A DNA stretch of 64,000 nt from Thiocapsa imhoffii. Lineage in GTDB: Bacteria > Pseudomonadota > Gammaproteobacteria > Chromatiales > Chromatiaceae. The stretch lies in the NCBI RefSeq assembly GCF_016583985.1, contig NZ_NRSD01000006.1:62001-126000 (forward strand), given 5' to 3'. How positions within the stretch are numbered: the first letter of the stretch is position 1; the number at the start of each line of letters is the position of its first letter. The notes beneath the pieces were generated by a model that did no database searches, was not told the DNA's origin, and was given only the letters and a program-made list of their open reading frames with translations. The position numbers were made by a program, and so were the translations under genes. This document shows, in pieces, positions 29,817-38,239 of the stretch.

Positions 29817-30035
29817 ATGAATCTCCCGAAAAATGTTGGCAAGACCGATCGTAACATCCGCCTCGCGGTTGGCGGTCTACTCGTTCTCCTAGGACTCTTG
29901 GTCGCCCCAACAGGCGCGAAGGTCCTGCTGACGATCATCGGCCTTGTCGTCCTCGCCACCGGTTTCACCGGCACCTGCCTCGCCTATGTTCCCCTGAAGA
30001 TGGATACCACGAAAAACGACGCGCCGGGGAGTTGA
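29817..30035 (+). CDS. YgaP-type DUF2892 membrane protein
   Basis: A 72-residue protein with the DUF2892 (YgaP transmembrane domain) layout: N-terminal NVGKTDRNIRLAVGG, then two helices (LLVLLGLLVAPTG and LLTIIGLVVLATGFTG) and the conserved CLAYVPLKM, ending in a polar tail. GGAG lies ten bases before the ATG. In some bacteria this domain is fused to a rhodanese and linked to sulfur or thiocyanate handling; here it stands alone. Convergent with the CFA-like gene. Confidence 0.85.
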   Translation: MNLPKNVGKTDRNIRLAVGGLLVLLGLLVAPTGAKVLLTIIGLVVLATGFTGTCLAYVPLKMDTTKNDAPGS

Positions 30036-30086
30036 TCCCGTTGCGCGCACTGCCCCGGTATCGGGGCGGTGTGCGCGGTTGTCCGT

Positions 30087-31133
30087 TCAGGTCGGGCGCT
30101 CGAACAAATAGTGGCTCACATACCACTCCTGCCCCTTGCGATAGCCGAAGAGTTCGGCACAGGCCATGAAGAAGAGCCGCCAACGGACCCACCAGGTCGC
30201 CGCTTGCGCGGCACCATAAGTCTCCTCCAGGATGGGCCAGATTTCATCACGCGCCTCGTCCATGCGCGCCAACCACGCATTGAGCGTGCGTTCATAATGG
30301 CGACCGTCCCACCGCCACCGATCGACCAGCTTCAGGTGCTCCTGGAAGTAGAGTGGTAAGTCATCGCTCGGCATGATGCCGCCGGCGAAGAAATAATGGC
30401 TCATCCAATCACTCGGTCCCACGTCCTCGAAGGGGTACGGATGATCACGATGCACAAAGATGTGCATCAGAAAACGTCCGCCGGGGGTCAGCCAGTCGTG
30501 CACCCGGGCGTAAAGCGCACGGTGATTGCGCATGTGCTCGAACATCTCGAGCGAGATGATCCGATCGTAGACGCCCTCGGGCCGAAAGTCGTTCATGTCG
30601 GCGGTCAGGATTTCGAGGTTGGTCAATCCACGTCGTTCGCACTCGGCCTTGATATGGGCCCGTTGTCCGCTCGAGTTGGAGACCCCGGTGATCCGGCAAC
30701 CTGGAAACTGTTCGGCCAGATAGAGGCTCAGGGCACCCCAACCACAACCGAGTTCGAGCACGCGCTCGCCGTCCCGGACGCCAGCCCGATCGACCGTGAT
30801 CCGCAATGACTCGCGTTCAGCCTCTTCCAACGTCATGCGTTGGTCGGGCCAGTAGCAGGAACTGTACTTGCGGCGCGGACCGAGCACGAGGTCGAAGAAG
30901 CGCGCCGGCAACTCATAGTGCTGCTCATTCGCGCGCTCCGGCACGGCAGCGATCGGCGAGGCGTCCATCATGGCAATGAACTCCTGTTTCGCCAGCATCG
31001 CTGCTTCGCAATCCTTGGTGGGCAAGGTCGCCAGACGCCCACGCAACAGGGCGCGAATGCCGCTGCGCGTCACGCGATCGGGGACCTTGCCTGTTTCGAC
31101 CCAACGGATCGCCATCTCTGTTGCGCTGACCAT
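30087..31133 (-). CDS. Cyclopropane-fatty-acyl-phospholipid synthase family methyltransferase
   Basis: SAM-dependent methyltransferase (348 residues) of the CFA-synthase/mycolic acid cyclopropane family. The substrate motif QHYELPARFFDLVLGPRRKYSSCYW and the SAM-binding LELGCGWGALSLYLAE are clear, followed by GVSNSSGQ and SLEMFEHMRNH. The N-terminal roughly 90 residues are shorter than in E. coli Cfa. It probably modifies unsaturated acyl chains in the membrane, but may transfer methyl without ring closure. It stands alone, 100 bases from the bicA-like gene. Confidence 0.87.
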   Translation of the reverse strand: MVSATEMAIRWVETGKVPDRVTRSGIRALLRGRLATLPTKDCEAAMLAKQEFIAMMDASPIAAVPERANEQHYELPARFFDLVLGPRRKYSSCYWPDQRMTLEEAERESLRITVDRAGVRDGERVLELGCGWGALSLYLAEQFPGCRITGVSNSSGQRAHIKAECERRGLTNLEILTADMNDFRPEGVYDRIISLEMFEHMRNHRALYARVHDWLTPGGRFLMHIFVHRDHPYPFEDVGPSDWMSHYFFAGGIMPSDDLPLYFQEHLKLVDRWRWDGRHYERTLNAWLARMDEARDEIWPILEETYGAAQAATWWVRWRLFFMACAELFGYRKGQEWYVSHYLFERPT

Positions 31134-31236
31134 GATGTTCCCTCAATCGTTCGTTGCTTGGACAGAATGAAGCAACACGAAGGTATTGGCGCCCACCCTA
31201 AAGGCAAGGCGGGAGGACCTCCGCGCCCGCGCACCA

Positions 31237-32937
31237 TCACGCCGGTTCGCCGTGCGCCTCACCCCGGTGTTGCTGGAGGTCCGGCAGTTCGTCCAGGGCC
31301 TTTCTCAGTGCCGTCTCACGGTCCGCGACCCAGCGATCCCGGCGCATCACCTCGCGCAGTCCGAGGTGTTCGAGACGCTCGCGGGGTTGGCCGTGGACGT
31401 CCGCCATGTAAACCGCCTGGCCATGAGCGAGTGCCTCGCGCACGATCCCTTCGATCGCGACCGCGGTGGTGACTCCCATGTGCGGGACCTTGCTCAAGTC
31501 GATCACGACCGCGTTGGCACCTTCCAACTTCGGACTTTGCCGACTGATGGAGGCGGCCGCGCCGAAGACGAGTGGACCACTCAGATAGAGGATCTTCACG
31601 CGCCCACGCGCCCTAGCGAGCAGGGTGCGCTCGTCACAGGACAACTGAGCACATTGACCCTCGTCGCGTTTGCGCCGTGCCGGCATCACGCACACGGACT
31701 CTTCCTGCACATCGGCGAGCCGCCGAATCGTCAGCACGTTGGCCACGAACAGACCGATCGCCACCGCGGTGATGAGGTCGATGAACACCGTCATGGCGAT
31801 CACCCCATACATGATGAGGGCCCCCTTCATCGAGACCCGATGGGCGCGACTGAGGAAGCGCCAATCGATGATGTCGATCCCTACTTTCACGGCGATGCCG
31901 GCCAACACCGCCAGGGGAATGTTGGCGGTCAGGGCGCCGGCCCAGATCACCACCACCGCGAGGATCGCGGCCCGGGTGAGACCAGAGAGCGCCGTGCGCC
32001 CTCCCGCTTGGATATTGACCACGGTTCCCATGGTCGCACCCGCCCCGGGCAGTCCACCGAAGAGCCCCGAGGCGAGATTGCCGACGCCTTGACCGACCAA
32101 CTCTTTGTCGGAGTCGATGTGCTTGCGTGTCAGGCTGCCGGCGATCACGGAGGTCAGCAGGGCATCGACTGATCCGAGCAACGCCAGGACGAGTGCGTCG
32201 ATGAGGATGATCTGCCACTGCGCGGTGGTGAACACCGGCATCTGGAACGAGGGCAGCCCCGATGGGATCTCGCCGATGCGACGAATATCCTGATCGCCCA
32301 GCCACCAAATCGCGACCACTGTCCCCACCACGAGCGCCACGAGTTGGGGCGGCAGCAGCCGTCTAATCCGAGCAGGCATCAGGAAGAGGATCGCCAAGGT
32401 CACGCCGGCAAGGATCGCCTCCTGGGGATCGATCAAGGCGACCATCGCCGGGAGACTTTGGAGCGTGCCGAGCACGCCACCACTCGGCGGCGCCTGCCCC
32501 ATGAGTCCGGGCAGCTGGAGGATGATCAGAATCAGACCGATCCCCGACATGAACCCCGAGATAACGGTGTAGGGCATCATGGTCACGTAGCGACCGAGCT
32601 TTAGCACACCGAACAGCATCTGGAACAGACCCGTCAGCATCACCACCGTGAACGCCATGGCCATGCCCTGTTCCGGGTTGGCAGCGATCAGGGAGGCGAT
32701 CACCGCCGTGAAAACCACGGTCATCGGCCCGGTGGGCTCGGAGATGAGCGTGGGCGTGGCGCCGAAGAGGGCGGCAAACAGCCCGATCAGGACCGCGCCA
32801 TAGAGGCCCGCCTCCGCGCCGGCACCGGAGGCAACCCCAAAAGCCAGTGCCATGGGCAGTGCGATCACCGCGGCCGTGACGCCACCGAAGAGATCACCCC
32901 GTAGGTTGTCGAATCGAATCTCGTTCAAAATACGCAT
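31237..32937 (-). CDS. bicA: SulP bicarbonate transporter, BicA type
   Basis: A 566-residue SulP-family permease with a C-terminal STAS domain (about residues 430-545). It closely follows cyanobacterial BicA, a sodium-dependent bicarbonate transporter: FDNLRGDLFGGVTAAVIALPMALAFG, PTLISEPTGPMTVVFTAVIA, VTMMPYTVISGFMSGIG, GSVDALLTSVIAGSLTR, LVGQGVGNLASGLFGGLPGAGATMGT and GIDIIDWRFLSRAH, listed here as short pieces of one long match. ATG at 32937 has GGAG six bases upstream. Divergent from cbbL over 573 bases, so it very likely feeds bicarbonate to the carboxysome. Sulfate transport cannot be ruled out by sequence alone. Confidence 0.88.
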   Translation of the reverse strand: MRILNEIRFDNLRGDLFGGVTAAVIALPMALAFGVASGAGAEAGLYGAVLIGLFAALFGATPTLISEPTGPMTVVFTAVIASLIAANPEQGMAMAFTVVMLTGLFQMLFGVLKLGRYVTMMPYTVISGFMSGIGLILIILQLPGLMGQAPPSGGVLGTLQSLPAMVALIDPQEAILAGVTLAILFLMPARIRRLLPPQLVALVVGTVVAIWWLGDQDIRRIGEIPSGLPSFQMPVFTTAQWQIILIDALVLALLGSVDALLTSVIAGSLTRKHIDSDKELVGQGVGNLASGLFGGLPGAGATMGTVVNIQAGGRTALSGLTRAAILAVVVIWAGALTANIPLAVLAGIAVKVGIDIIDWRFLSRAHRVSMKGALIMYGVIAMTVFIDLITAVAIGLFVANVLTIRRLADVQEESVCVMPARRKRDEGQCAQLSCDERTLLARARGRVKILYLSGPLVFGAAASISRQSPKLEGANAVVIDLSKVPHMGVTTAVAIEGIVREALAHGQAVYMADVHGQPRERLEHLGLREVMRRDRWVADRETALRKALDELPDLQQHRGEAHGEPA

Positions 32938-33009
32938 GGATCGCTCCGCTCTGTCACCGACGGACCACCTCGCGGTGGCCAAACCGACACACTATGGGGC
33001 TCGGAAGCC

Positions 33010-33050
33010 TTAGACGATAATCGAAGTTTGTGAATCAATGCATCGTCTAA
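33010..33050. promoter_or_regulatory. 9-bp inverted repeat upstream of bicA
   Basis: TTAGACGAT at 33010-33018 is repeated exactly inverted as ATCGTCTAA at 33042-33050, with 23 bases between. It lies about 73-113 bases upstream of the bicA start. The spacing, about three helical turns between centres, fits a dimeric or tetrameric activator such as a LysR-type protein. CbbR encoded 9.6 kb away is an obvious candidate. Confidence 0.5.
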
Positions 33051-33398
33051 AAGCTATGTATCGACGCCTCTTGGGCCGCCTCAATTCGCGGATACATCCG
33101 GGGGTCGCCCCGTCACGGCTCATTTGGATGACCCCACCGCACACCCGCCCGACCTCCTCATCCCCCTCATTACTCCATCGTATCAGCGCCGTTCCACCAC
33201 ACCGCGCACGGCAACCATCGCGCGTTCACGCGCACCGGATCCTAGGGGTCTTTTTCGCTCAACGTGACTCCCTATTTCACCCTGAATCGATTACCCTAGC
33301 CCGCTTGAGGTTGCACAACCCGGTCTCAGGCGCGGTCCGAGCGCTGAGCGCATGACCCGGCAAACCGCCCAACCCATATAAATTCACCGAACCAAACG

Positions 33399-33423
33399 AT
33401 AGAAACAATTGATTATTTTCTAT
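33399..33423. promoter_or_regulatory. LysR-type (CbbR) operator candidate before cbbL
   Basis: ATAGAAA (33399-33405) and TTTCTAT (33417-33423) form a seven-base inverted repeat with 11 bases between, the geometry of a LysR-type binding site. It is 88-112 bases upstream of the cbbL ATG in the AT-rich promoter zone. A second weak dyad, ACCT...AGGT, follows at about 33424-33439. CbbR is encoded at the far end of this operon. Confidence 0.55.
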
Positions 33424-33510
33424 ACCTAATTATCAGGTACTTTAGCCGACAGAGTTCGAAACGGCCTCCTCCAGGCGAGGCGGACAAGGCACAGACCACA
33501 GGAGCTGATC

Positions 33511-34926
33511 ATGAGCGTGAAGACCTACGATGCCGGTGTAAAAGAATATCGGGACATGTACTGGACGCCCGACTATGTTCCTCTCGACACCGACCTCCTG
33601 GCCTGTTTCAAATGTACCGGGCAGCCTGGCGTGCCACGTGAAGAAGTCGCCGCGGCCGTGGCGGCCGAGTCCTCGACCGGCACCTGGAGTACCGTGTGGT
33701 CCGAACTGCTGACCGACCTGGAATTCTATAAAGGTCGTGCCTACCGGATCGAGGACGTCCCCGGCGACAAAGAGTCCTTCTACGCCTTCATTGCCTACCC
33801 GCTCGACCTCTTCGAGGAAGGCTCGGTGGTCAACGTGCTAACGTCCCTAGTCGGTAATGTCTTTGGCTTCAAAGCGTTGCGCCACCTGCGCCTGGAAGAC
33901 ATCCGGTTCCCGATCGCCTACGTTAAGACGTGCATGGGTCCGCCGAACGGCATCCAGGTCGAGCGCGACAAGCTCAGCAAATACGGTCGTCCGATGCTCG
34001 GCGCGACGATCAAGCCGAAGCTCGGCTTGTCCGCCAAGAACTACGGACGGGCCGTCTATGAGTGCCTGCGTGGTGGTCTCGATCTCACCAAGGACGACGA
34101 GAACGTCAACTCCCAGCCCTTCATGCGGTGGCAAAACCGCTTCGAATTCGTCGCCGAGGCCGTATCCGCCGCACAGGCCGAGACGGGTGAGCGCAAAGGG
34201 CACTATCTGAACGTGACCGCCGCCGACCCGGAGCAGATGTACGAGCGGGCGGAGTTCGCCAAGGAACTGGGTCAGCCGATCATCATGCACGACTTCCTGA
34301 CCGGCGGCTTCACGGCTAACACCGGATTGGCGAAGTGGTGCCGCAAGAACGGGATGCTGCTGCACATCCACCGGGCCATGCACGCCGTGATCGACCGTCA
34401 CCCCAAACACGGCATCCACTTCCGCGTCCTCGCCAAGTGCCTGCGTCTCTCCGGCGGCGATCATCTGCACACCGGAACCGTGGTGGGCAAGCTGGAAGGT
34501 GACCGGGGTTCCACGCTGGGTTTCGTCGACTTGCTGCGTGAATCCTTCATCCCCGAGGACCGCGCGCGCGGCATCTTCTTCGATCAGGACTGGGGATCGA
34601 TGCCCGGTGTCTTCGCGGTGGCCTCGGGCGGAATCCACGTGTGGCACATGCCGGCGCTGGTGACCATTTTCGGCGACGACTCCGTGCTTCAGTTCGGTGG
34701 CGGCACCCAGGGTCACCCCTGGGGCAACGCGGCCGGCGCGGCCGCGAACCGCGTCGCGCTCGAGGCTTGCGTGAAGGCTCGCAACGAGGGCCGTGAACTC
34801 GAGAAGGAGGCCCGCGAGATCATGACCGCGGCCGCCAAGCACAGCCCCGAGCTGGCGATCGCCATGGAAACCTGGAAAGAGATCAAGTTCGAGTTCGACA
34901 CGGTCGACAAGCTCGACGTCGGCTGA
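33511..34926 (+). CDS. cbbL: RuBisCO large subunit, form IA
   Basis: Carboxylates RuBP in the Calvin cycle; eight copies with CbbS form the L8S8 holoenzyme packaged in the carboxysome. The 471-residue protein has the form I N-terminus ([17 protein letters not shown]), [15 protein letters not shown] with its catalytic Lys, the activation Lys in [14 protein letters not shown] (Lys194, carbamylated), [21 protein letters not shown] and the loop-6 lysine in [16 protein letters not shown] lies seven bases before the ATG. The adjacent carboxysome genes and sequence indicate the IA (carboxysomal) group. Start of the cbb/cso operon. Confidence 0.98.
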   Translation: MSVKTYDAGVKEYRDMYWTPDYVPLDTDLLACFKCTGQPGVPREEVAAAVAAESSTGTWSTVWSELLTDLEFYKGRAYRIEDVPGDKESFYAFIAYPLDLFEEGSVVNVLTSLVGNVFGFKALRHLRLEDIRFPIAYVKTCMGPPNGIQVERDKLSKYGRPMLGATIKPKLGLSAKNYGRAVYECLRGGLDLTKDDENVNSQPFMRWQNRFEFVAEAVSAAQAETGERKGHYLNVTAADPEQMYERAEFAKELGQPIIMHDFLTGGFTANTGLAKWCRKNGMLLHIHRAMHAVIDRHPKHGIHFRVLAKCLRLSGGDHLHTGTVVGKLEGDRGSTLGFVDLLRESFIPEDRARGIFFDQDWGSMPGVFAVASGGIHVWHMPALVTIFGDDSVLQFGGGTQGHPWGNAAGAAANRVALEACVKARNEGRELEKEAREIMTAAAKHSPELAIAMETWKEIKFEFDTVDKLDVG

Positions 34927-34953
34927 GACCTGCGCTCGCCACTGTGATCGGCC

Positions 34954-35003
34954 GGTCGGGGACTCCTGTGTCGCGCACCCACGCGTCGCGAGGTTCCCCG
35001 ACC
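34954..35003 (+). other. Stem-loop between cbbL and cbbS
   Basis: GGTCGGGGA (34954-34962) pairs with TCCCCGACC (34995-35003), and an inner TCGCG...CGCGA stem can form inside. No T-tract follows, so it is more likely an mRNA-stabilising or processing structure than a terminator. The cbbL-cbbS gap is 146 bases. Confidence 0.5.
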
Positions 35004-35072
35004 CGACCGGTCGCGGCGGGACTCCGTGCCGTCACTCGAACCCCACCACCTTCCGTCAAGAGGACCTGAGCC

Positions 35073-35417
35073 ATGCCATTTCAATCCACCCAAGGCGACT
35101 ATCAGACCCGCGTCACGCTCGAAACCTTCGGGTTCCTGCCGCCGATGACGCAGGACGAGATCTTCGACCAGATCGCCTACATCATTGCGCAGGGCTGGAC
35201 CCCGGGCATTGAGCACGTGCACCCCAGCAAGGCAACCAATCACTACTGGACCATGTGGAAACTGCCATTCTTCGGCACGAAGGATCTGGGCCAGATCGTC
35301 AGTGAACTGGAAGCCTGTCACCGTTCCTACCCCGATCACCACGTGCGCATCACCGGCTACGACAACTACACGCAGAGCCAAGGCTCCTGTTTCGTGGTCT
35401 TCGAAGGGCGCGGCTGA
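35073..35417 (+). CDS. cbbS: RuBisCO small subunit
   Basis: A 114-residue small subunit that caps the large-subunit octamer. Features are the opening YQTRVTLETFGFLPPMTQDEIFDQIAYII, here seen as a typical proteobacterial form IA N-terminus, NHYWTMWKLPFFG (the betaA-betaB region shortened as in bacteria) and YPDHHVRITGYDNYTQSQG. AGAGGACC lies before the ATG. It is followed by a 344-base gap before csoS2. Confidence 0.97.
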   Translation: MPFQSTQGDYQTRVTLETFGFLPPMTQDEIFDQIAYIIAQGWTPGIEHVHPSKATNHYWTMWKLPFFGTKDLGQIVSELEACHRSYPDHHVRITGYDNYTQSQGSCFVVFEGRG

Positions 35418-35524
35418 GCGCGCCGGAGCGCGGGGTTGCGGTGAGGTTCGACAGGGTCAATCGGTGCCGTGGAACCAGGGGTCTTGCGCCCGGGTGGCAT
35501 CTCGGCGCGCATCGATCCGGAGAC

Positions 35525-35628
35525 GATCGCCTGCTGGCGATCTCCCGGGCGGCCGCGACGCGAAGGGGTTGATCCGTGATTGCACTTCATCCGTGATGCG
35601 TCTCGGTCGCCGGTGCGCGCCGGCGACC
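35525..35628 (+). other. Two hairpins in the cbbS-csoS2 gap
   Basis: The 344-base gap holds no gene. It has GATCGCC-TGCT-GGCGATC at 35525-35542 and a perfect nine-base stem GGTCGCCGG (35605-35613)/CCGGCGACC (35620-35628) with a six-base loop. Neither has a T-tract. Such structures could stabilise the cbbLS message or reduce read-through into shell genes, giving the high RuBisCO-to-shell ratio that carboxysomes need. Confidence 0.5.
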
Positions 35629-35761
35629 GCGCATCCAGTTACAAACATCGAGCGGCCGAGGCGGTCCACCGACCCGGTCAGGGCACGAACGTGGGGCCGT
35701 AGTTGCCACCGCGACTGGCCGACATCGCCGCATGACGCACTCGACGCCCAAGGGGACGACC

Positions 35762-38230
35762 ATGGCTAGCAAAGCGAATCTGAGATCGAGCGGCCGCGAA
35801 GCGGCTTTGGCACGGCGTCGTGCCATGTCCACACTCGGCAAGCGAACCAACGGTGCCAGCGGGACGCCCCAACGCAGTCGCGCGGCCACCGCGGCGCCAC
35901 CCCAGCGGGCGTCCTCGACCCAGCCTAAGCTGGATCGTCCCCTGCTCGAGCGAGCGGATACTCGCCTCATGGGTGCGTCCCGGTCCCTTGCGGATCACCA
36001 CCGTGCCGCCCCAGCCGGACGCCCGGTCACCGCCCCCGCCTCACCGGCCAACTCGAGCCGTGCGCAAGCCCGCGCGCGGCGCGAGGCCCTTTCCCGCGCC
36101 GGGAAACGAGCCGACCGGACCGCGGATCGGAGTCGTACCCGGGCGCCACGCACACCGGAACCGAGTTCCCCACGCACGCCGGACACCGCTGGCGGCTGCG
36201 GCTGCGGATGCGGTAGAACCCCGGACAGTGCCGGCGCGTCGACGGCCACGACGGCCAGTGCTTGGGTCAGCAGCAGCGAGCGCGCCATCGCCCCACGATC
36301 CGACGCCACGGGCGCTGGAGCGCGGCGTCAGGGGAAACGGATCACCGCCGTGAAGCCCACGGGGCGCATGCTCGCCCTCGCCCGGCGCAGCGCGCAGTCG
36401 GGCCGTGGTAAGGCCGCGGTCAACGCCCCAGCCACCACCGCCAGCCTCGCCCGCCAGGCCAATCCGCAATTGTCAGGCCGAGAATTGGCGCAGACCGTGC
36501 GTGCGCAGCGGAGTACCAACGGGTCCGCCGGGAGCCGGCGGAGTCAGCCGGTTGGACGCATCCGTCCGGGACGTGAGCACCAGGTCGGCGCCGCGGCTGA
36601 TCAGCCCTGGAAGGTCGGCCTCAGCGAGACCGCGCAGGGCCAGTTGGTCACCGGCACGCGGGTCGGACGCAGTCGTTCCGTGACGGGCGACGAGCCGAGC
36701 GTCTGTCGCGATGTCACCGGCACCGAATACATGGGCGCCGAAATCTTTCGCGAATTCTGTCAGGCCGAGCCACCTCAACCGGTCGCCAAGGTCCGCACGA
36801 CCAGCACCAGTCATGGCAACCGCGTCACCGGCAACGAGGTCGGTCGCTCGACGAAGGTGACCGGTGACGAGCCCGGCACCTGCAAAACGGTAACCGGGAC
36901 CGAGTATCTCTCCGCCGAGCAGGCGAGTGCCTTCTGCGGGGTCGAACTGCCGGGGAACCCACGCCGTCCCGGACAGGCCCAGACGCGCGCCGGTCGCCCT
37001 GTTTCCGGGGTGATGGTCGGACTCTCCGAACGGGTTACGGGCAATGAGTCCGGCGCCGGCATCGTGCCCACGGGCAGCCAGTATCTGACCAACGAGGACC
37101 TCCCGAATCGCTCGGCGGCCGGACTTCAGCACGTCCCCCCCAAGGTCAACCAGACCCAGACCCTGAGCGGCGGCACCGTGACCGGGACGCGCGTCGGTCG
37201 CAGCGCCAAGTTGACGGGCGACGAGCCTGGCAGTTGTCGCCTGGTCACCGGGGACGAATACGTCGGACGCGAGCAGTATGCCGAGTTCTGCGACAGTGCG
37301 CCTCCGCCGACCGAGCCGCCGAAGGTTGGCCACTCCACGACCACGCGGGGCCTGGTCGTCTCCGGGACGCAAACCGGCCGCTCGAGCCGGGTGACCGGCG
37401 ATGAACCCGGCACCTGTAAGACCGTGACCGGAACGCCCTATGCGGGACTTGAGCAGAGCGCGACTTATTGCGAGCCCACACAGCAACGCGCGATGGCCGA
37501 ACGGATCCCTCCGATGGCCGCTGCCATGGGTGCGCGCATGACAGGCATGCAACCCGGCATTGGAGGCATCATGACGGGCGCGGAACAGGGTGCGTGCGAA
37601 CCGGTGACCGGGACGCCCTATGTCGGAGTCGATCAATACGAAGCGGCGTGTGGCAATGGCGCCCTACCCGGCCAAGCCGATTTTCCGCAACCCATCGACG
37701 GTGCGCCCTGGCAGAGTTTCAGCGTGAATTCGCCGGCCCGGCAGGCCTTTCAGGCCCGCCAGTCGGGCGCCGTGACCGGGACGCTCTACGAGCAGGAGGG
37801 TCGTATCACCGGCCCTTTTGGGATGGGCACGGGCAAGATCACCGGAACCGAGCAATTTCGCTTCAACCGGAATCAGTCCGTGCCCACCAGTCTCCTCGCA
37901 CCCGAGGTCCTAGCCGGCGCACCCGACAGCGCTGACCCCTCGGTCGCCACGGCCGCGCCACCGGTCCGCTCGCGGGTGACGGGAGAGGGACAGGCCGCCG
38001 GCACCAAGATCACCGGGGATGACTGGGAGCGCGGGGAACGCGTGACCGGAACCGAGGGCGTCTCCGCGCGCCGCCGCAATCCGACCCGCCCGGGCCCGCT
38101 GACGGCCATGGCCGCGATGAAGGCGAAGCGCAACGAAGAGGTCCCAGCACCGGTCAGCCGGGTGACAGGCGCCAGCGGGAATACCGACCGTGGTTCCTTG
38201 ATCACCTATTCGGGGGGCGCGCGCGGTTAA
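35762..38230 (+). CDS. csoS2: Carboxysome assembly scaffold CsoS2
   Basis: Intrinsically disordered scaffold (822 residues) that links RuBisCO to the shell. Four N-terminal RuBisCO-binding motifs are visible near residues 8-28, 96-116, 199-218 and 238-256 (for example SSGREAALARRRAMSTLGKR). Six middle repeats occupy about 281-633, each with VTGxxVGRSxxVTGDEPGxC; the third lacks its Cys pair. The C-terminal region (about 634-822) ends in the invariant peptide GSLITYSGGARG, which anchors to the shell. An unusual GGCGCGCG run sits near residue 145. I chose ATG 35762 (AAGGGG upstream) over ATG 35732. Confidence 0.96.
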   Translation: MASKANLRSSGREAALARRRAMSTLGKRTNGASGTPQRSRAATAAPPQRASSTQPKLDRPLLERADTRLMGASRSLADHHRAAPAGRPVTAPASPANSSRAQARARREALSRAGKRADRTADRSRTRAPRTPEPSSPRTPDTAGGCGCGCGRTPDSAGASTATTASAWVSSSERAIAPRSDATGAGARRQGKRITAVKPTGRMLALARRSAQSGRGKAAVNAPATTASLARQANPQLSGRELAQTVRAQRSTNGSAGSRRSQPVGRIRPGREHQVGAAADQPWKVGLSETAQGQLVTGTRVGRSRSVTGDEPSVCRDVTGTEYMGAEIFREFCQAEPPQPVAKVRTTSTSHGNRVTGNEVGRSTKVTGDEPGTCKTVTGTEYLSAEQASAFCGVELPGNPRRPGQAQTRAGRPVSGVMVGLSERVTGNESGAGIVPTGSQYLTNEDLPNRSAAGLQHVPPKVNQTQTLSGGTVTGTRVGRSAKLTGDEPGSCRLVTGDEYVGREQYAEFCDSAPPPTEPPKVGHSTTTRGLVVSGTQTGRSSRVTGDEPGTCKTVTGTPYAGLEQSATYCEPTQQRAMAERIPPMAAAMGARMTGMQPGIGGIMTGAEQGACEPVTGTPYVGVDQYEAACGNGALPGQADFPQPIDGAPWQSFSVNSPARQAFQARQSGAVTGTLYEQEGRITGPFGMGTGKITGTEQFRFNRNQSVPTSLLAPEVLAGAPDSADPSVATAAPPVRSRVTGEGQAAGTKITGDDWERGERVTGTEGVSARRRNPTRPGPLTAMAAMKAKRNEEVPAPVSRVTGASGNTDRGSLITYSGGARG
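37813..37819 (+). promoter_or_regulatory. Candidate -1 ribosomal frameshift heptamer in csoS2
   Basis: In the csoS2 frame the codons GGC CCT TTT contain C-CCT-TTT, a perfect X-XXY-YYZ slippery heptamer. Slipping back one base leads into a frame that stops at 37933-37935, adding 38 residues and giving a 724-residue short isoform lacking the C-terminal anchor. Halothiobacillus makes CsoS2A by -1 frameshifting near the same boundary. I found no convincing downstream stem. Confidence 0.45.
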
Positions 38231-38239
38231 GGCGACGCC

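Larger units (their letters stand above)
32938..33510. other. Divergent bicA/cbbL control region
   Basis: No credible gene lies in these 573 bases; a plus-strand 105-codon reading from 33038 is Arg/Pro/His-rich and starts within the operator described next. The first 100 bases and last 150 are AT-richer, matching two separate promoters: one toward bicA, one toward the cbb/cso operon. Two inverted repeats are annotated separately. Confidence 0.6.

Noticed and set aside
33038..33355. 105-codon gene in the bicA-cbbL intergenic region
   Set aside because: No ribosome-binding site, Arg/Pro/His-rich composition, and its start lies in an inverted repeat more likely to be an operator.
33847..34842. 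331-codon minus-strand frame within cbbL
   Set aside because: Shadow of the RuBisCO large subunit, caused by strong codon bias.
36600..37660. CRISPR-like or satellite repeat array
   Set aside because: The periodicity is at protein level (CsoS2 middle repeats with VTG motifs); the DNA units are diverged and have no spacer pattern.
37468..37935. Separate 155-codon gene within csoS2
   Set aside because: It is the -1 frame of csoS2. Only its last part matters, as the possible end of a frameshift product.
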